DNA of 64,000 nucleotides from Gaoshiqia hydrogeniformans (GCF_049347105.1 NZ_CP186334.1:3534001-3598000); one strand, 5' to 3'. Positions 36,738 through 46,503 are shown, counted from the stretch's first letter. The notes: generated by a model from the sequence alone, not told the origin. Numbers and translations: made by a program.

Positions 36738-38660
36738 TTATAAGGGAAACAGGCCGTTTTCGCGGCAATAGCGAATGATTTTTTCCGGATTTTTACCGTT
36801 GTTGACCGACTCAAGTACCAGTTTCGGATTCGCGGGGATATCGAAAGACATATCAATCCCCGGCACATATTTCAGGTCTTCCTGTTGGTAGAACTCGGGT
36901 TTGTTTGCCCGGCAGAAGTCGAGACTGGCGTTCATGTAAAACAGGTGGAAACGGTCGTCGCCAATAATTTTAGACACCTGATCCCGTATATTTTTGTCGG
37001 GCGAAATGAACGAACAAATGGTAATGATGCCCTGGTCGTTCAGCAGGCGGCAAACTTCGGCAACCCGGCGCAGCAGTTCGGCGCGGTCGGTGGGCGAGTA
37101 GTCCAGTTCTTTCGAAAGGCCCGAGCGCACCGAACTTCCGTCGAGCAGGACCACGGTGGCGCCCATTTCAAATAATTGTTTCTCCAGGCTAAAGGCCATT
37201 TCGTTTTTGCCCGAGCCATGCAAACCGGTAATCCAAAGCGTAGCGCCTTTCTGGTTATACCGTTTTTGGTAGGCCTCTTCGGAAATCAGCCCTTTGCCAC
37301 GTCGAATTTGTTCGCGGTCGTTGTCGCTGATGCGCGAAGGCAGATTGTCGGCGCTGAGCTTGTCAATAATCATTCCCACGGCCACGGTATTGTGGCTAAC
37401 CGGGTCGATCAGTACAAACGAACCGGTACTTTTGTTTTTCTTGTAAGGGTCGAAAAACAGCGGCTTATTGGTGGTCAGCACCACGCGCCCGATTTCATTC
37501 AGCTCGAAATGATTAATTTCTGATTTTTGCAGCGTGTTGACATCGATCTTGTACTGAATTTTGTCGACGCGGGCCTTGGTATTGTTGTTGGCGTGTTTAA
37601 TAAAGAACTGGGTGGTCGGGTCCATCGGTTTTTCGTCCATCCAAACCAGCATCGATTCGAAATGTCGTTCCATGCGCGGCAGGTTGTCGGGATAAACAAT
37701 CATGTCGCCGCGCGAAATATCAATTTCGTCTTCGAGGGTGACCGTGACCGATTGGGGCGGGAAGGCTTCCTCCAAATCGCCGTCGTACGAAATGATGTTT
37801 CTTATTTTCGACGTTTTACGCGACGGCAGCACCATCACGGTTTCGCCTTTACGGACCAGGCCGGAGGCCACACGGCTCGAAAAACCGCGGAAATTATTAT
37901 CGGGTTTCAGCACGTATTGCACCGGGAAGCGCATGTCGTCGAAATTGCGGTCGGAGCTGATGTGTACCGTTTCCAGGAAGTCGAGCATACACTTTCCTTT
38001 ATACCAGGGCATTTTGTCCGAGGGCTCAACCACGTTGTCGCCTTTCAGGGCCGAAAGGGGAATGAAGTTCACGTCGGGAATATCCAGTTGGGCAACAAAG
38101 TTGGTGTAGTCCTTACAAATTTCATCGAATACATTTTGGTCGAATTCCACCAGGTCCATTTTATTGACGGCCAGCACCACGTGTTTGATTCCCAGCAGAG
38201 AAACCAAAAAGGTGTGGCGACGAGTCTGGGTAATCACTCCTTTGGTGGCATCGATCAGGATAATGGCCAGGTTAGCGGTTGAGGCGCCGGTGACCATGTT
38301 CCGGGTGTATTGTTCGTGCCCCGGGGTGTCGGCGATAATAAATTTCCGTTTATTGGTTGAGAAATAACGGTAAGCCACATCGATGGTGATGCCTTGCTCG
38401 CGTTCGGCTTTCAGCCCGTCGAGCAAAAGCGCGTAATCAATGTCCTCGCCGGCGTGACCCATGCGTTTGCTGTCGCGTTCCAGGGCCGAAAGCTGGTCTT
38501 CGTACAACTTTTTGCTGTCGAAGAGCAGGCGCCCGATCAGGGTCGATTTGCCATCGTCGACCGAACCCGCGGTAAGCAGGCGGAGCAGGTCTTTTTTCTC
38601 GTCCTGATCGAGAAAGGCTCGTATGTCAATATTTGGTGTTGTCATATTTTGGGTTGTCAT
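36738..38660 (-). CDS. cysN: Sulfate adenylyltransferase large subunit fused to APS kinase-like domain
   Basis: In this 640-residue fusion, residues about 20-450 are the GTPase subunit of ATP sulfurylase: P-loop GSVDDGKST, DTPGHEQ and NKMD are intact. The C-terminal 180 residues have the CysC fold, but its key motifs are altered. The P-loop is GLHGSGKN (near 480) with Asn in place of the Mg-binding Ser/Thr, and the usual DGDNVRHGL reads DGSSVRSGL, losing the second Asp. FISP and YVPGID remain recognisable. ATP sulfurylase activity with CysD is expected; APS kinase activity is doubtful. No APS/PAPS reductase or sulfotransferase is in the window. MTTPNID at 38645 is an alternative start. Confidence 0.9.
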   Translation of the reverse strand: MTTQNMTTPNIDIRAFLDQDEKKDLLRLLTAGSVDDGKSTLIGRLLFDSKKLYEDQLSALERDSKRMGHAGEDIDYALLLDGLKAEREQGITIDVAYRYFSTNKRKFIIADTPGHEQYTRNMVTGASTANLAIILIDATKGVITQTRRHTFLVSLLGIKHVVLAVNKMDLVEFDQNVFDEICKDYTNFVAQLDIPDVNFIPLSALKGDNVVEPSDKMPWYKGKCMLDFLETVHISSDRNFDDMRFPVQYVLKPDNNFRGFSSRVASGLVRKGETVMVLPSRKTSKIRNIISYDGDLEEAFPPQSVTVTLEDEIDISRGDMIVYPDNLPRMERHFESMLVWMDEKPMDPTTQFFIKHANNNTKARVDKIQYKIDVNTLQKSEINHFELNEIGRVVLTTNKPLFFDPYKKNKSTGSFVLIDPVSHNTVAVGMIIDKLSADNLPSRISDNDREQIRRGKGLISEEAYQKRYNQKGATLWITGLHGSGKNEMAFSLEKQLFEMGATVVLLDGSSVRSGLSKELDYSPTDRAELLRRVAEVCRLLNDQGIITICSFISPDKNIRDQVSKIIGDDRFHLFYMNASLDFCRANKPEFYQQEDLKYVPGIDMSFDIPANPKLVLESVNNGKNPEKIIRYCRENGLFPL

Positions 38661-38816
38661 CGTTTTTGTTGTTATAATTAGTTGTAATTGTTGTCGTTGT
38701 TGTTCCTGTCAGGCTTTCCAGTTGGTTTCTGATGTTTAGTTAATGCGATCACATTTTTGACATTGAAAACAATGACAACGATGATGTCATCAATGTAAAC
38801 TTGCCCCGACACCCTT

Positions 38817-39725
38817 TTAAAAATACCCTTCCCGTTTTTTTTGTTCCATGCTTCCTTCCTGGTCGAAGTCGATCACCCGCGTGGTGCGTTCCGAAACGGT
38901 CACCGTCATCATTTCTTCCACGATCTTTTCAATGGTATCGGCTTCCGATTCGATGGCGCCGGTTAGCGGGTAACATCCCAGGGTGCGGAACCTGACCTTT
39001 TTCATTTCGGCTTTGGCGGCCAGCTCTTTGGGCATACGCTCGTCGTCAACCATAATCAGGTTACCGTCGACACTGACCACGGGACGCTCTTTGGCGTAGT
39101 ACAGCGGCACAATGGGAATGTTTTCGAGGCGGATGTATTGCCAAATGTCCAGTTCGGTCCAGTTCGAGATGGGGAATACGCGAATAGATTCGCCTTTATG
39201 TACCCGGGCATTGTAGATGTCCCATAATTCGGGGCGTTGGTTTTTCGGGTCCCACTGATGAAACTTGTCGCGAAACGAGAAGATTCGTTCCTTGGCGCGC
39301 GATTTCTCTTCGTCGCGGCGGGCGCCTCCGAAGGCGGCGTCAAATCTATATTTGCTAAGTCCTTCGAGCAATGCCTGTGTTTTCATCACATCGGTATGCA
39401 CCTTACTGCCATGTGTGAATGGCCCGATGCCTGACTCAAAGCCTTGTTTGTTGTAATGCACAATCAGATCCCAGCCGTTTTCTTTGGTGTAATTGTCGCG
39501 AAAGTCGATCATCTCGCGAAATTTCCATTTCGAGTCGATATGCATCAGTGGGAAAGGTACTTTACCCGGGTAGAAAGCCTTTTCGGCCAGCCTGACCATA
39601 ACCGACGAGTCTTTTCCGATCGAATACAGCATCACCGGATTTTCGAACTCGGCAGCAACTTCGCGGATAATATGTATTGCCTCAGCTTCCAGCTCCCGCA
39701 AATGCGTCAGCGTATATTTATTCAT
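38817..39725 (-). CDS. cysD: Sulfate adenylyltransferase small subunit
   Basis: This 302-residue PP-loop ATP pyrophosphatase catalyses the formation of APS from sulfate and ATP together with CysN. The PP-loop reads YSIGKDSSVMVRLA near residues 34-47. Segments AAFGGARRDEEKSRAKERIFSFRD, FPISNWTELDIWQYI and RFRTLGCYPLTGAIES are typical CysD, and the length is normal. It is upstream of cysNC with a 156-bp gap holding T/G-rich simple sequence and a small imperfect hairpin, so the two genes are probably co-transcribed. Confidence 0.96.
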   Translation of the reverse strand: MNKYTLTHLRELEAEAIHIIREVAAEFENPVMLYSIGKDSSVMVRLAEKAFYPGKVPFPLMHIDSKWKFREMIDFRDNYTKENGWDLIVHYNKQGFESGIGPFTHGSKVHTDVMKTQALLEGLSKYRFDAAFGGARRDEEKSRAKERIFSFRDKFHQWDPKNQRPELWDIYNARVHKGESIRVFPISNWTELDIWQYIRLENIPIVPLYYAKERPVVSVDGNLIMVDDERMPKELAAKAEMKKVRFRTLGCYPLTGAIESEADTIEKIVEEMMTVTVSERTTRVIDFDQEGSMEQKKREGYF

Positions 39726-39906
39726 AATGTTGATTTTTCATTCCACTTTTGGCCAACGCCTCCAGCCCATTTGTAATTAGCTTGCAAAAATAACTGAATC
39801 TGCCGAAGATTGATAGGTATTAATTCTTATTCTTACTAAAATAAGATGTCCTGGTTTTATCCCGGTCATGTTTCGTTCCGTGTATTTTTATGAGTGATTT
39901 TGCAGT

Positions 39907-40010
39907 AAAGGATACGAAAGGAAATAAAAAGTTCGTTTTTGTATTGCTATGTGTTTTCCTTTTGTATATATTTGTCGATTATATCGTTCTAAAAGATAGA
40001 AAAGGAAATT
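39907..40010 (+). promoter_or_regulatory. Three-site operator cluster shared with glpD (DeoR-type regulon, site A)
   Basis: Three copies of an AAAAgATAnnAAAGGAAAt-like motif lie at 39907-39925 (direct), 39953-39967 (inverted) and 39991-40010 (direct). The order, orientation and spacing match the cluster at 56471-56578 before glpD. The similarity extends across roughly 100 bp. Confidence 0.6.
39944..39974 (+). promoter_or_regulatory. Bacteroidota promoter inside operator cluster A
   Basis: TTG (39944-39946), 20 bases, then TATATTTG (39967-39974) fits the TTG-N19-21-TAnnTTTG consensus. The inverted operator copy overlaps it. The distance to the GDPD start is 360 bp, so the leader would be long. 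Confidence 0.55.
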
Positions 40011-40299
40011 TTTTTCATGCGCCCGGATTTTCGTTTTTAGTCCGGTTGCGTGGTTCGGCCTGATTGGTGTATGGTTGTTTTGCTGGGTGAGCTTGTTTGT
40101 GATGATGTAAGCGGGCGCGGAAGTGGCGGACGGTTTTTTTTGTTCCGGGAACGCAGCCTGAGGGATAAATTCTGAATGATTCTTTTTTTTTTTTAATATT
40201 TCTGCCTTATGTGGTTTCGGTTCAGGCAAATAAGATTAGCAGGAAGCAATGTGTTATAATATGTAATAGAATTTTTATAGATATGTAATGATTCGAAAT

Positions 40300-40307
40300 T
40301 ATTTTTG
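40300..40307 (+). promoter_or_regulatory. Second -7 candidate close to the GDPD gene
   Basis: TATTTTTG matches TAnnTTTG and lies 26 bp before the ATG. There is no clear -33 element. Confidence 0.35.
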
Positions 40308-40333
40308 GAAATAGAAACAAAAACAGAATTTAA

Positions 40334-41242
40334 ATGATGACACTACGATTTTCTTATTTTAAAATCACTACCGTCGTTTTTCTTTTTCTTTCTTTTGGCT
40401 GTACCATGCTGGCTCAGAAAGCAGAGCGAAATTATGTTGATTTTAAAGACGTGAAAGAGTTGCATGACTATTTCAGTTATAAGGGCGATGGCTCTGTCTT
40501 GATCAGCGGGCACCGGGGAGGCCGTGAACGGAAATTTCCGGAGAACAGTCTGGAGGGATTTCAGAACGTATTAAACCAAATGCCGGCCTTCTTTGAGATT
40601 GACCCGCGCCTGACCAAAGACAGTGTGATTGTGTTGATGCACGACGAAACATTAGACCGGACGACCACCGCCACCGGTAGGTTGGCCGATTATACCCGGG
40701 CCGAACTTCAGTCGGTCAGACTGAAAGACAGCGAAGGAAACGTTACCTCGTGCAAGATACCAACCCTGGAGGATGTTATTCGCTGGAGTAAAGGAAAAAC
40801 GGTTATCAATCTGGATAAGAAGGATGTTCCTTTACCTATGATTGCTGCACTGATTGAAAAGCATCAGGCCCAGAATCATGTCATGCTTACGGTGCATACC
40901 GGGGCTCAGGCCAGGTATTATTACGACCGGTTCCCCGGGATCATGCTGTCGGTTTTTGCCCGTAATGCCAAAGAGTATGAAGATATTTCCATTGCAGGAG
41001 TTCCCTGGGAAAATATGATTGCATACGTGGGCCGAACCATTGACGAAACCAACGAAAAAATTGTAAGTGAGTTAAGATCGAAAGGGGTTCGGTGTATGGT
41101 ATCGTATGCCCCAACACACGATAAGCTGGAAACGAAAGCGGAACGCGAAAAGGCCTACCGGGAAGAAATAAAAAAGCAACCGGATATCATCGAGTCGGAT
41201 ATCCCTACCGAGATCTGGTCTGTCCTGATAAACGAGATTTAA
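40334..41242 (+). CDS. Secreted glycerophosphodiester phosphodiesterase
   Basis: This 302-residue GDPD-family TIM-barrel enzyme has an N-terminal signal sequence (hydrophobic to about residue 26, then MLAQKAE), so it acts in the periplasm or at the surface. Catalytic motifs are intact: GHRGG, FEIDPR and MHDETLDR with both catalytic His residues and the metal-binding Glu/Asp. It hydrolyses glycerophosphodiesters to glycerol 3-phosphate and an alcohol; some relatives (GlpQ) also cut glycerol-phosphate teichoic acid. It precedes the SusC/D genes by 89 bp and shares its control region with the glp operon at 56622, which supports a role in glycerol phosphate scavenging. Confidence 0.92.
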   Translation: MMTLRFSYFKITTVVFLFLSFGCTMLAQKAERNYVDFKDVKELHDYFSYKGDGSVLISGHRGGRERKFPENSLEGFQNVLNQMPAFFEIDPRLTKDSVIVLMHDETLDRTTTATGRLADYTRAELQSVRLKDSEGNVTSCKIPTLEDVIRWSKGKTVINLDKKDVPLPMIAALIEKHQAQNHVMLTVHTGAQARYYYDRFPGIMLSVFARNAKEYEDISIAGVPWENMIAYVGRTIDETNEKIVSELRSKGVRCMVSYAPTHDKLETKAEREKAYREEIKKQPDIIESDIPTEIWSVLINEI

Positions 41243-41331
41243 CATGCAATTCATACACTTTTAACAAAAACCAAGCTTTATGAAACAAACACTTGTTTCT
41301 GTCACTTTAAAATCTTAACTAAATCAAATTA

Positions 41332-44300
41332 ATGAACGAAAAATGTAAATCTATGAACAATTTGTGTTTATTCGATGGCGATATTCGATGGCTGCAAAAG
41401 AAAATAGGACTTACTGTTTTTATTTTTTGTATTTCAACTTTGCATTGTTTTTCATCTGGAAGTTACATCGAACTAACAGGATACTCAATTGAAATTCAAG
41501 ATGCAAATGTGCAGCAACAACGTACTATTGCAGGTAAGGTTACCGACGAAAACGGAAAACCTTTACCAGGAGTGACTATTACTGTTGTAGGAACAACCAA
41601 AGGAGTAATTACGGATAACGATGGAACTTATTCGATTGCAGTTCAGCCAACAGATAAATTGGTTTTCTCATTTATCGGGATGGAAAGCCAGATTGTCGAT
41701 ATTGGAAATCTGACAGTGATCAATATTAAAATGAGTGAAAAAATTGACGAACTGGATGAAGTAACAGTTGTTGCTTTTGCCAAGCAGAAAAAGGAAAGTG
41801 TTCTTGCATCCATAAGTACGGTCAAAACAGAAGAATTAAAAATTCCTTCGAGCAACCTGACAACGGCATTGGCGGGCCGTGTATCTGGACTTATTTCTTA
41901 CCAAAGAAGTGGCGAACCGGGGCAAGACGATGCCAGTTTTTTTGTACGTGGGGTCACTTCGTTTTCCTATGCCCGGGGCCCGTTAATTCTAATCGATGGA
42001 GTTGAAATGTCATCTTCAGACTTGGCACGCCTTCAACCTGATGACATTGCCAGTTTCTCAATTATGAAAGATGCTACGGCAACCGCATTGTATGGAGCAA
42101 GAGGTGCAAATGGTGTAATCCTGGTTACTACAAAGGAGGGACGGGAAGGCCCTGCAAAGATATCATTCCGATATGAAACGTCCTTTTCAACACCAACTCA
42201 GAATGTCAAAATAGCAGATCCGGTCACCTACATGAAACTGAATAATGAGGCCGTATCAACGCGTGACCCTCTGGCTATTATGCCGTATTCAAGACAAAAA
42301 ATTGATTTCACCGAACGGGGAATAAATCCATTGGTTTTCCCTGCTAATGACTGGTATGGTTTGTTGTTCAAAAGATTTGCTGTCAACCAACGGGCAAACT
42401 TTAATGTCAGCGGAGGAGGGAAGGTGGCAAGATATTATATAGCAGCAACATACAATCAGGATAGTGGTATCTTGAATGTTGACAAACAGAATAATTTTAA
42501 TAACAATATTGATCTGAAAAAGTATCTTTTAAGATCAAATGTAAACATCAATATAACCCCAACCACTGAAGCAATCGTTCGGCTTCATGGGACATTTGAC
42601 GATTATACCGGCCCAATTGACGGAGGTTCTGCGTTGTATAAGAAAGTTATGCGTAGCGACCCGGCATTATTTCCGGCTTATTATCCGCACACCGATAAGA
42701 CCTCCCACATCCAGCATATTCTGTTTGGAAACTACGATGCCGGTAATTATATCAATCCCTATGCTGACATGGTTAAAGGATATAAGAATTATACAAAGTC
42801 TTTGATCCTGGCTCAGTTTGAAGTGAAACAAAATCTGGACTTCATTATGGAAGGATTAAATCTTCGGGGATTGTTCAGCACTAACCGGAGTTCATATTTT
42901 GATGTTTCAAGAAGTTATAAGCCATTTTATTATAACGTTTCAAATTACGACCGGATAAATAATACCTATGAACTTTCAGTCCTGAACCCGGAGGCCGGCA
43001 CTGAATATTTGGGATATAGTGAAGGAGAAAAAGAGATTTCGGCCACAACTTATTCTGAATTAGCAATTAATTATGATCGTACTTTTAATAAAAAGCATGG
43101 TGTCAGCGGCTTATTGGTTTCAATTATGCGTAATTATATCGAAGCCAATGCCGGTAGTTTGGAATTATCTCTTCCGTCCCGTAATCTAGGTGTTTCAGGA
43201 AGGTTCACATACAGCTACGACAATCGTTATTTTTCGGAGTTTAACTTTGGGTATAATGGCTCTGAAAGGTTTTCCGAAAAAGAACGATTCGGTTTCTTTC
43301 CATCTTTCGGCGCAGCCTGGTTTATCTCGAATGAAGCATTTTGGAACCCCCGCCTAAAAAATATCATTTCCAAATTGAAGCTTAAAGGAACTTATGGTTT
43401 GGTGGGCAATGATGCTATAGGAAGTGCAGAGGACCGCTTTTTCTATATGTCCGAAGTAAATATGAACAATTCATCAAGAGGGTATACTTTTGGAGAGGAT
43501 TATGGATATTCGTTAAATGGGATTTCTATCTCAAGGTATGCCAATGAATTAATCACTTGGGAAACCGCATATAAATCAAATATCGGGATTGAAATAGGAT
43601 TGTTGGATGATTTCGAGATCATGATCGACATGTATCATGAAAACAGGAAAAATATCTTAATGAACCGATCCAATATTCCTTCAACAATGGGTTTGCAGGC
43701 AACGCCTCAGACGAATGTAGGAGAAGCAACAGGCAAAGGGATTGACTTTTCTGTCGATTACAACAAAGCCTTTAAAAATGGATGGTGGGTGGCAGGAAGG
43801 GCAAATTTCACTTATGCAAAGTCTAAATATAAAGTATATGATGAAATTGATAATACCAATACTCCCTGGTTGAGCAGAACAGGACAAGCAATTGGGCAAC
43901 AATGGGGATATATTGCTGAACGGCTGTTTGTCGATGAGTATGAAGTAAAAAACAGTCCGGTCCAAACCTTTGGAGAATACATGGGGGGAGACATTAAATA
44001 CCGGGATATTAATAATGACGGCGAAATTACATCATTAGACATGGTTCCGATCGGATATCCTACTACCCCAGAAATAATTTACGGATTCGGTTTATCAGCA
44101 GGCAATAAAAAGTTTGATATCTCTCTATTTTTCCAAGGTCTAGCCAGAGAATCGTTCTGGATTGATGCAAATGCAACACACCCTTTTGTCGACAATGACG
44201 GAAATAACAGTATCATTTCCAAGAATGCACTTCTGAAAGTTTATGCAGACAACCATTGGTCTGAAACAAACCAGGATATTTATGCACTTTGGCCTCGCTT

Positions 44301-44571
44301 GTCAAATCGGGTTATTTCCAACAATACACAAAGGAGTACATGGTTTATGCGAGATGGTTCTTTTCTTCGTTTAAAATCAGTCGAATTGGGTTATACAATT
44401 CCCGAGAATATGATTAAGAAGTTACACATGAAAAATCTGAGATTGTATGTGAGCGGAACAAATCTGCTGTGTTTCAGTAATTTTAAACTATGGGATCCGG
44501 AAATGGCGGGAAACGGATTGGGTTACCCCATTCAAAAAGTTTATAACGTTGGACTTCAACTATCATTTTAA
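41332..44571 (+). CDS. SusC/RagA-type TonB-dependent outer-membrane transporter
   Basis: The 1079 residues comprise a signal sequence, a CarboxypepD_reg-like domain from about residue 65 (AGKVTDENGKPLPGVTI), the plug with the SusC landmark SIMKDATATALYGARGANGVILVTT near 240-265, and a 22-strand-type barrel ending in an aromatic C-terminus (VGLQLSF). It imports oligomeric substrates across the outer membrane with the SusD-like lipoprotein encoded next. No anti-sigma or ECF genes stand nearby. The neighbouring enzymes are phosphodiesterases rather than glycosidases, so the cargo may be a phosphodiester. The gene is clearly more AT-rich than the enzyme genes downstream. Confidence 0.95.
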   Translation: MNEKCKSMNNLCLFDGDIRWLQKKIGLTVFIFCISTLHCFSSGSYIELTGYSIEIQDANVQQQRTIAGKVTDENGKPLPGVTITVVGTTKGVITDNDGTYSIAVQPTDKLVFSFIGMESQIVDIGNLTVINIKMSEKIDELDEVTVVAFAKQKKESVLASISTVKTEELKIPSSNLTTALAGRVSGLISYQRSGEPGQDDASFFVRGVTSFSYARGPLILIDGVEMSSSDLARLQPDDIASFSIMKDATATALYGARGANGVILVTTKEGREGPAKISFRYETSFSTPTQNVKIADPVTYMKLNNEAVSTRDPLAIMPYSRQKIDFTERGINPLVFPANDWYGLLFKRFAVNQRANFNVSGGGKVARYYIAATYNQDSGILNVDKQNNFNNNIDLKKYLLRSNVNINITPTTEAIVRLHGTFDDYTGPIDGGSALYKKVMRSDPALFPAYYPHTDKTSHIQHILFGNYDAGNYINPYADMVKGYKNYTKSLILAQFEVKQNLDFIMEGLNLRGLFSTNRSSYFDVSRSYKPFYYNVSNYDRINNTYELSVLNPEAGTEYLGYSEGEKEISATTYSELAINYDRTFNKKHGVSGLLVSIMRNYIEANAGSLELSLPSRNLGVSGRFTYSYDNRYFSEFNFGYNGSERFSEKERFGFFPSFGAAWFISNEAFWNPRLKNIISKLKLKGTYGLVGNDAIGSAEDRFFYMSEVNMNNSSRGYTFGEDYGYSLNGISISRYANELITWETAYKSNIGIEIGLLDDFEIMIDMYHENRKNILMNRSNIPSTMGLQATPQTNVGEATGKGIDFSVDYNKAFKNGWWVAGRANFTYAKSKYKVYDEIDNTNTPWLSRTGQAIGQQWGYIAERLFVDEYEVKNSPVQTFGEYMGGDIKYRDINNDGEITSLDMVPIGYPTTPEIIYGFGLSAGNKKFDISLFFQGLARESFWIDANATHPFVDNDGNNSIISKNALLKVYADNHWSETNQDIYALWPRLSNRVISNNTQRSTWFMRDGSFLRLKSVELGYTIPENMIKKLHMKNLRLYVSGTNLLCFSNFKLWDPEMAGNGLGYPIQKVYNVGLQLSF

Positions 44572-44583
44572 AACTATCTGAAA

Positions 44584-46503
44584 ATGAAAAGATTAAAACT
44601 TATACCCACAATATTATTAATGATACTCGGTATATCGTGTGCTGATTATTTGGATGTTGTCCCTGATAATGTTGCTACAATTGACTATGCATTCCGTAAC
44701 CGAGAAAGTGCAGAAAAATACCTTGCAACATGTTATTCATATTTACCCGATTTTGGATACATACGGGATCCTGCCATGATGGGCAGCGACGAAATATGGA
44801 GCCACGATATTGACAGGACCGAGCATGTTTATCAGAACACATACTACCTCAAATTGGGGGGACGACAAAATGTGAGCGATCCGTTACTTAATTTTTGGGA
44901 TGGACGACAGGGAGGTACCAATCTTTTTATCGGGATTCGTGACTGTAATATTTTTCTGGAAAACATTTATATAGTGCCAGATATTACTGAAGCAGAAAGA
45001 AAACAGTGGATCGCCGAGGTGAAATTTCTAAAAGCATTCTATCATTTCTATTTGATGCGGCTTTATGGTCCAATCCCGATCATTCGCGAGAACATTCCAA
45101 TACATGCAGGAATTGAGGACGTACAGGTGTTTCGCGAGCCAGTTGATGAAGTTGTTGGATATATTGTAGAACTGATAAATGAGGCTGTGCCTGATCTGCC
45201 TCTCGTAATTTATGACCGGATTACCTCTTTGGGCCGTATAACTCAACCAATAGCCCTTGCAGTAAAAGCCGACGTTTTAGTCACGGCTGCCAGCCCTTTA
45301 TACAATGGTAATACCATTTATTCCGATTTTGTTGATTCGAGAGGGATTCAATTGATAAACCAAAAATATGATCGTGAGAAATGGGGCATTGCCATGCAGG
45401 CATGTAAAAATGCAATTGATACGGCTCATTTGGCAAGTCATGCTTTGTATAGGTTCATTGATTTGTATTATGGACTTTCCGAAGAAACTCACCGAATAAT
45501 GACATTGCGGAATGCTTTCACCGAGAAATGGAATGAAGAAGTAATCTGGGGATATTCCAACGGTACTTTTAATGCTTTGCAAAGACATTCAATGCCATAT
45601 TTTACCCATGAGCAAATGATGTATATCAGAACGGCTCCCGATTTGGGTCCTTCAATTCATATTGCTGAACAATTTTATTCAAAAAATGGTGTTCCAATTG
45701 ATGAGGACGAAACATACGACTATGACAACCGGTTTAAAACGTCAACGGTTTCTTCCGATCAAAAATACTATATTCAGGAAGATTTTGAGACTGCAATTTT
45801 GCATCAATACCGGGAACCACGTTTCTACGCATCGATTGCATTTGATGGAGGAATATGGTTTGGAAACGGAAGGTATAAGGATGTTGGTAAAGGCACTGCC
45901 GATGAAACTTCCTGGGTTGTGAAAAACAAAATTGGCGACCCTAGTGGGAGGGCATCAGATTGGAGGTATTCCAAAACCGGCTATTACACCAAAAAGTGGG
46001 TGCACTATCAAACAACGGTTACCACATCGGCCATCGTATATAGCAGTATCGTATATCCTATTTACCGGTTAGCTGACCTTTACTTATTATATGCTGAAGC
46101 AAGAAACGAATATTCCGGTCCTGACAGCGAAGTTTATGACTACATTGATATGGTTCGTGAGCGGGCAGGCTTAAAGGGCGTTTTGGAAAGCTGGGAAGAG
46201 CATTCGAAGTATCCAGATAAGCCAAAAAGTAAAGATGGTTTAAGAAATATCATACGACAAGAAAGATTAATTGAGTTGGCTTTTGAGGGGAAAAGGTTTT
46301 ATGACATCAGAAGATGGAAAATTGCCGATCAGATATTGAACCAACCGGTTCGGGGCTGGAATATGGAAGGCAGAACAACCGAGGAATATTATCACCTGGT
46401 TACTTTTGGAGAACTTGTTTTCTCTACGAAGGATTATTTCTGGCCAATGAGACAATATTCATTGAGACAAAATTCAAATCTGATCCAAAATCCGTATTGG
46501 TAA
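44584..46503 (+). CDS. SusD/RagB-family surface lipoprotein
   Basis: This 639-residue substrate-binding lipoprotein has the lipobox GISC near residue 20, followed by ADYLDVVPDN. TPR-like SusD helices include KFLKAFYHFYLMRLYGPIPI near 150. The C-terminal RagB domain contains RLADLYLLYAEARNE and RQERLIELAFEGKRFYDIRRW. It pairs with the SusC-like barrel encoded 12 bp upstream. Its ligand cannot be predicted from sequence. Confidence 0.95.
   Translation: MKRLKLIPTILLMILGISCADYLDVVPDNVATIDYAFRNRESAEKYLATCYSYLPDFGYIRDPAMMGSDEIWSHDIDRTEHVYQNTYYLKLGGRQNVSDPLLNFWDGRQGGTNLFIGIRDCNIFLENIYIVPDITEAERKQWIAEVKFLKAFYHFYLMRLYGPIPIIRENIPIHAGIEDVQVFREPVDEVVGYIVELINEAVPDLPLVIYDRITSLGRITQPIALAVKADVLVTAASPLYNGNTIYSDFVDSRGIQLINQKYDREKWGIAMQACKNAIDTAHLASHALYRFIDLYYGLSEETHRIMTLRNAFTEKWNEEVIWGYSNGTFNALQRHSMPYFTHEQMMYIRTAPDLGPSIHIAEQFYSKNGVPIDEDETYDYDNRFKTSTVSSDQKYYIQEDFETAILHQYREPRFYASIAFDGGIWFGNGRYKDVGKGTADETSWVVKNKIGDPSGRASDWRYSKTGYYTKKWVHYQTTVTTSAIVYSSIVYPIYRLADLYLLYAEARNEYSGPDSEVYDYIDMVRERAGLKGVLESWEEHSKYPDKPKSKDGLRNIIRQERLIELAFEGKRFYDIRRWKIADQILNQPVRGWNMEGRTTEEYYHLVTFGELVFSTKDYFWPMRQYSLRQNSNLIQNPYW

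Larger units (their letters stand above)
39726..40333. other. Divergent regulatory region between cysD and the GDPD gene
   Basis: This 600-bp region has no convincing gene. It contains a promoter with three operator-like sites (39907-40010) that is homologous to the glpD control region, then about 290 bp of leader-like sequence, then a second -7 box (40300-40307) just before the GDPD start. The cysD promoter on the other strand must also lie here. Confidence 0.6.

Noticed and set aside
36575..36868. Minus-strand 97-residue open frame before cysNC's end
   Set aside because: It overlaps the ordered repeat, the cysNC terminator and the 3' end of cysNC in another frame; no product recognised.
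39888..40229. Minus-strand 113-residue open frame in the cysD-GDPD spacer
   Set aside because: It covers the promoter/operator cluster, is low complexity (Lys/His/Pro) and has no recognisable domain.
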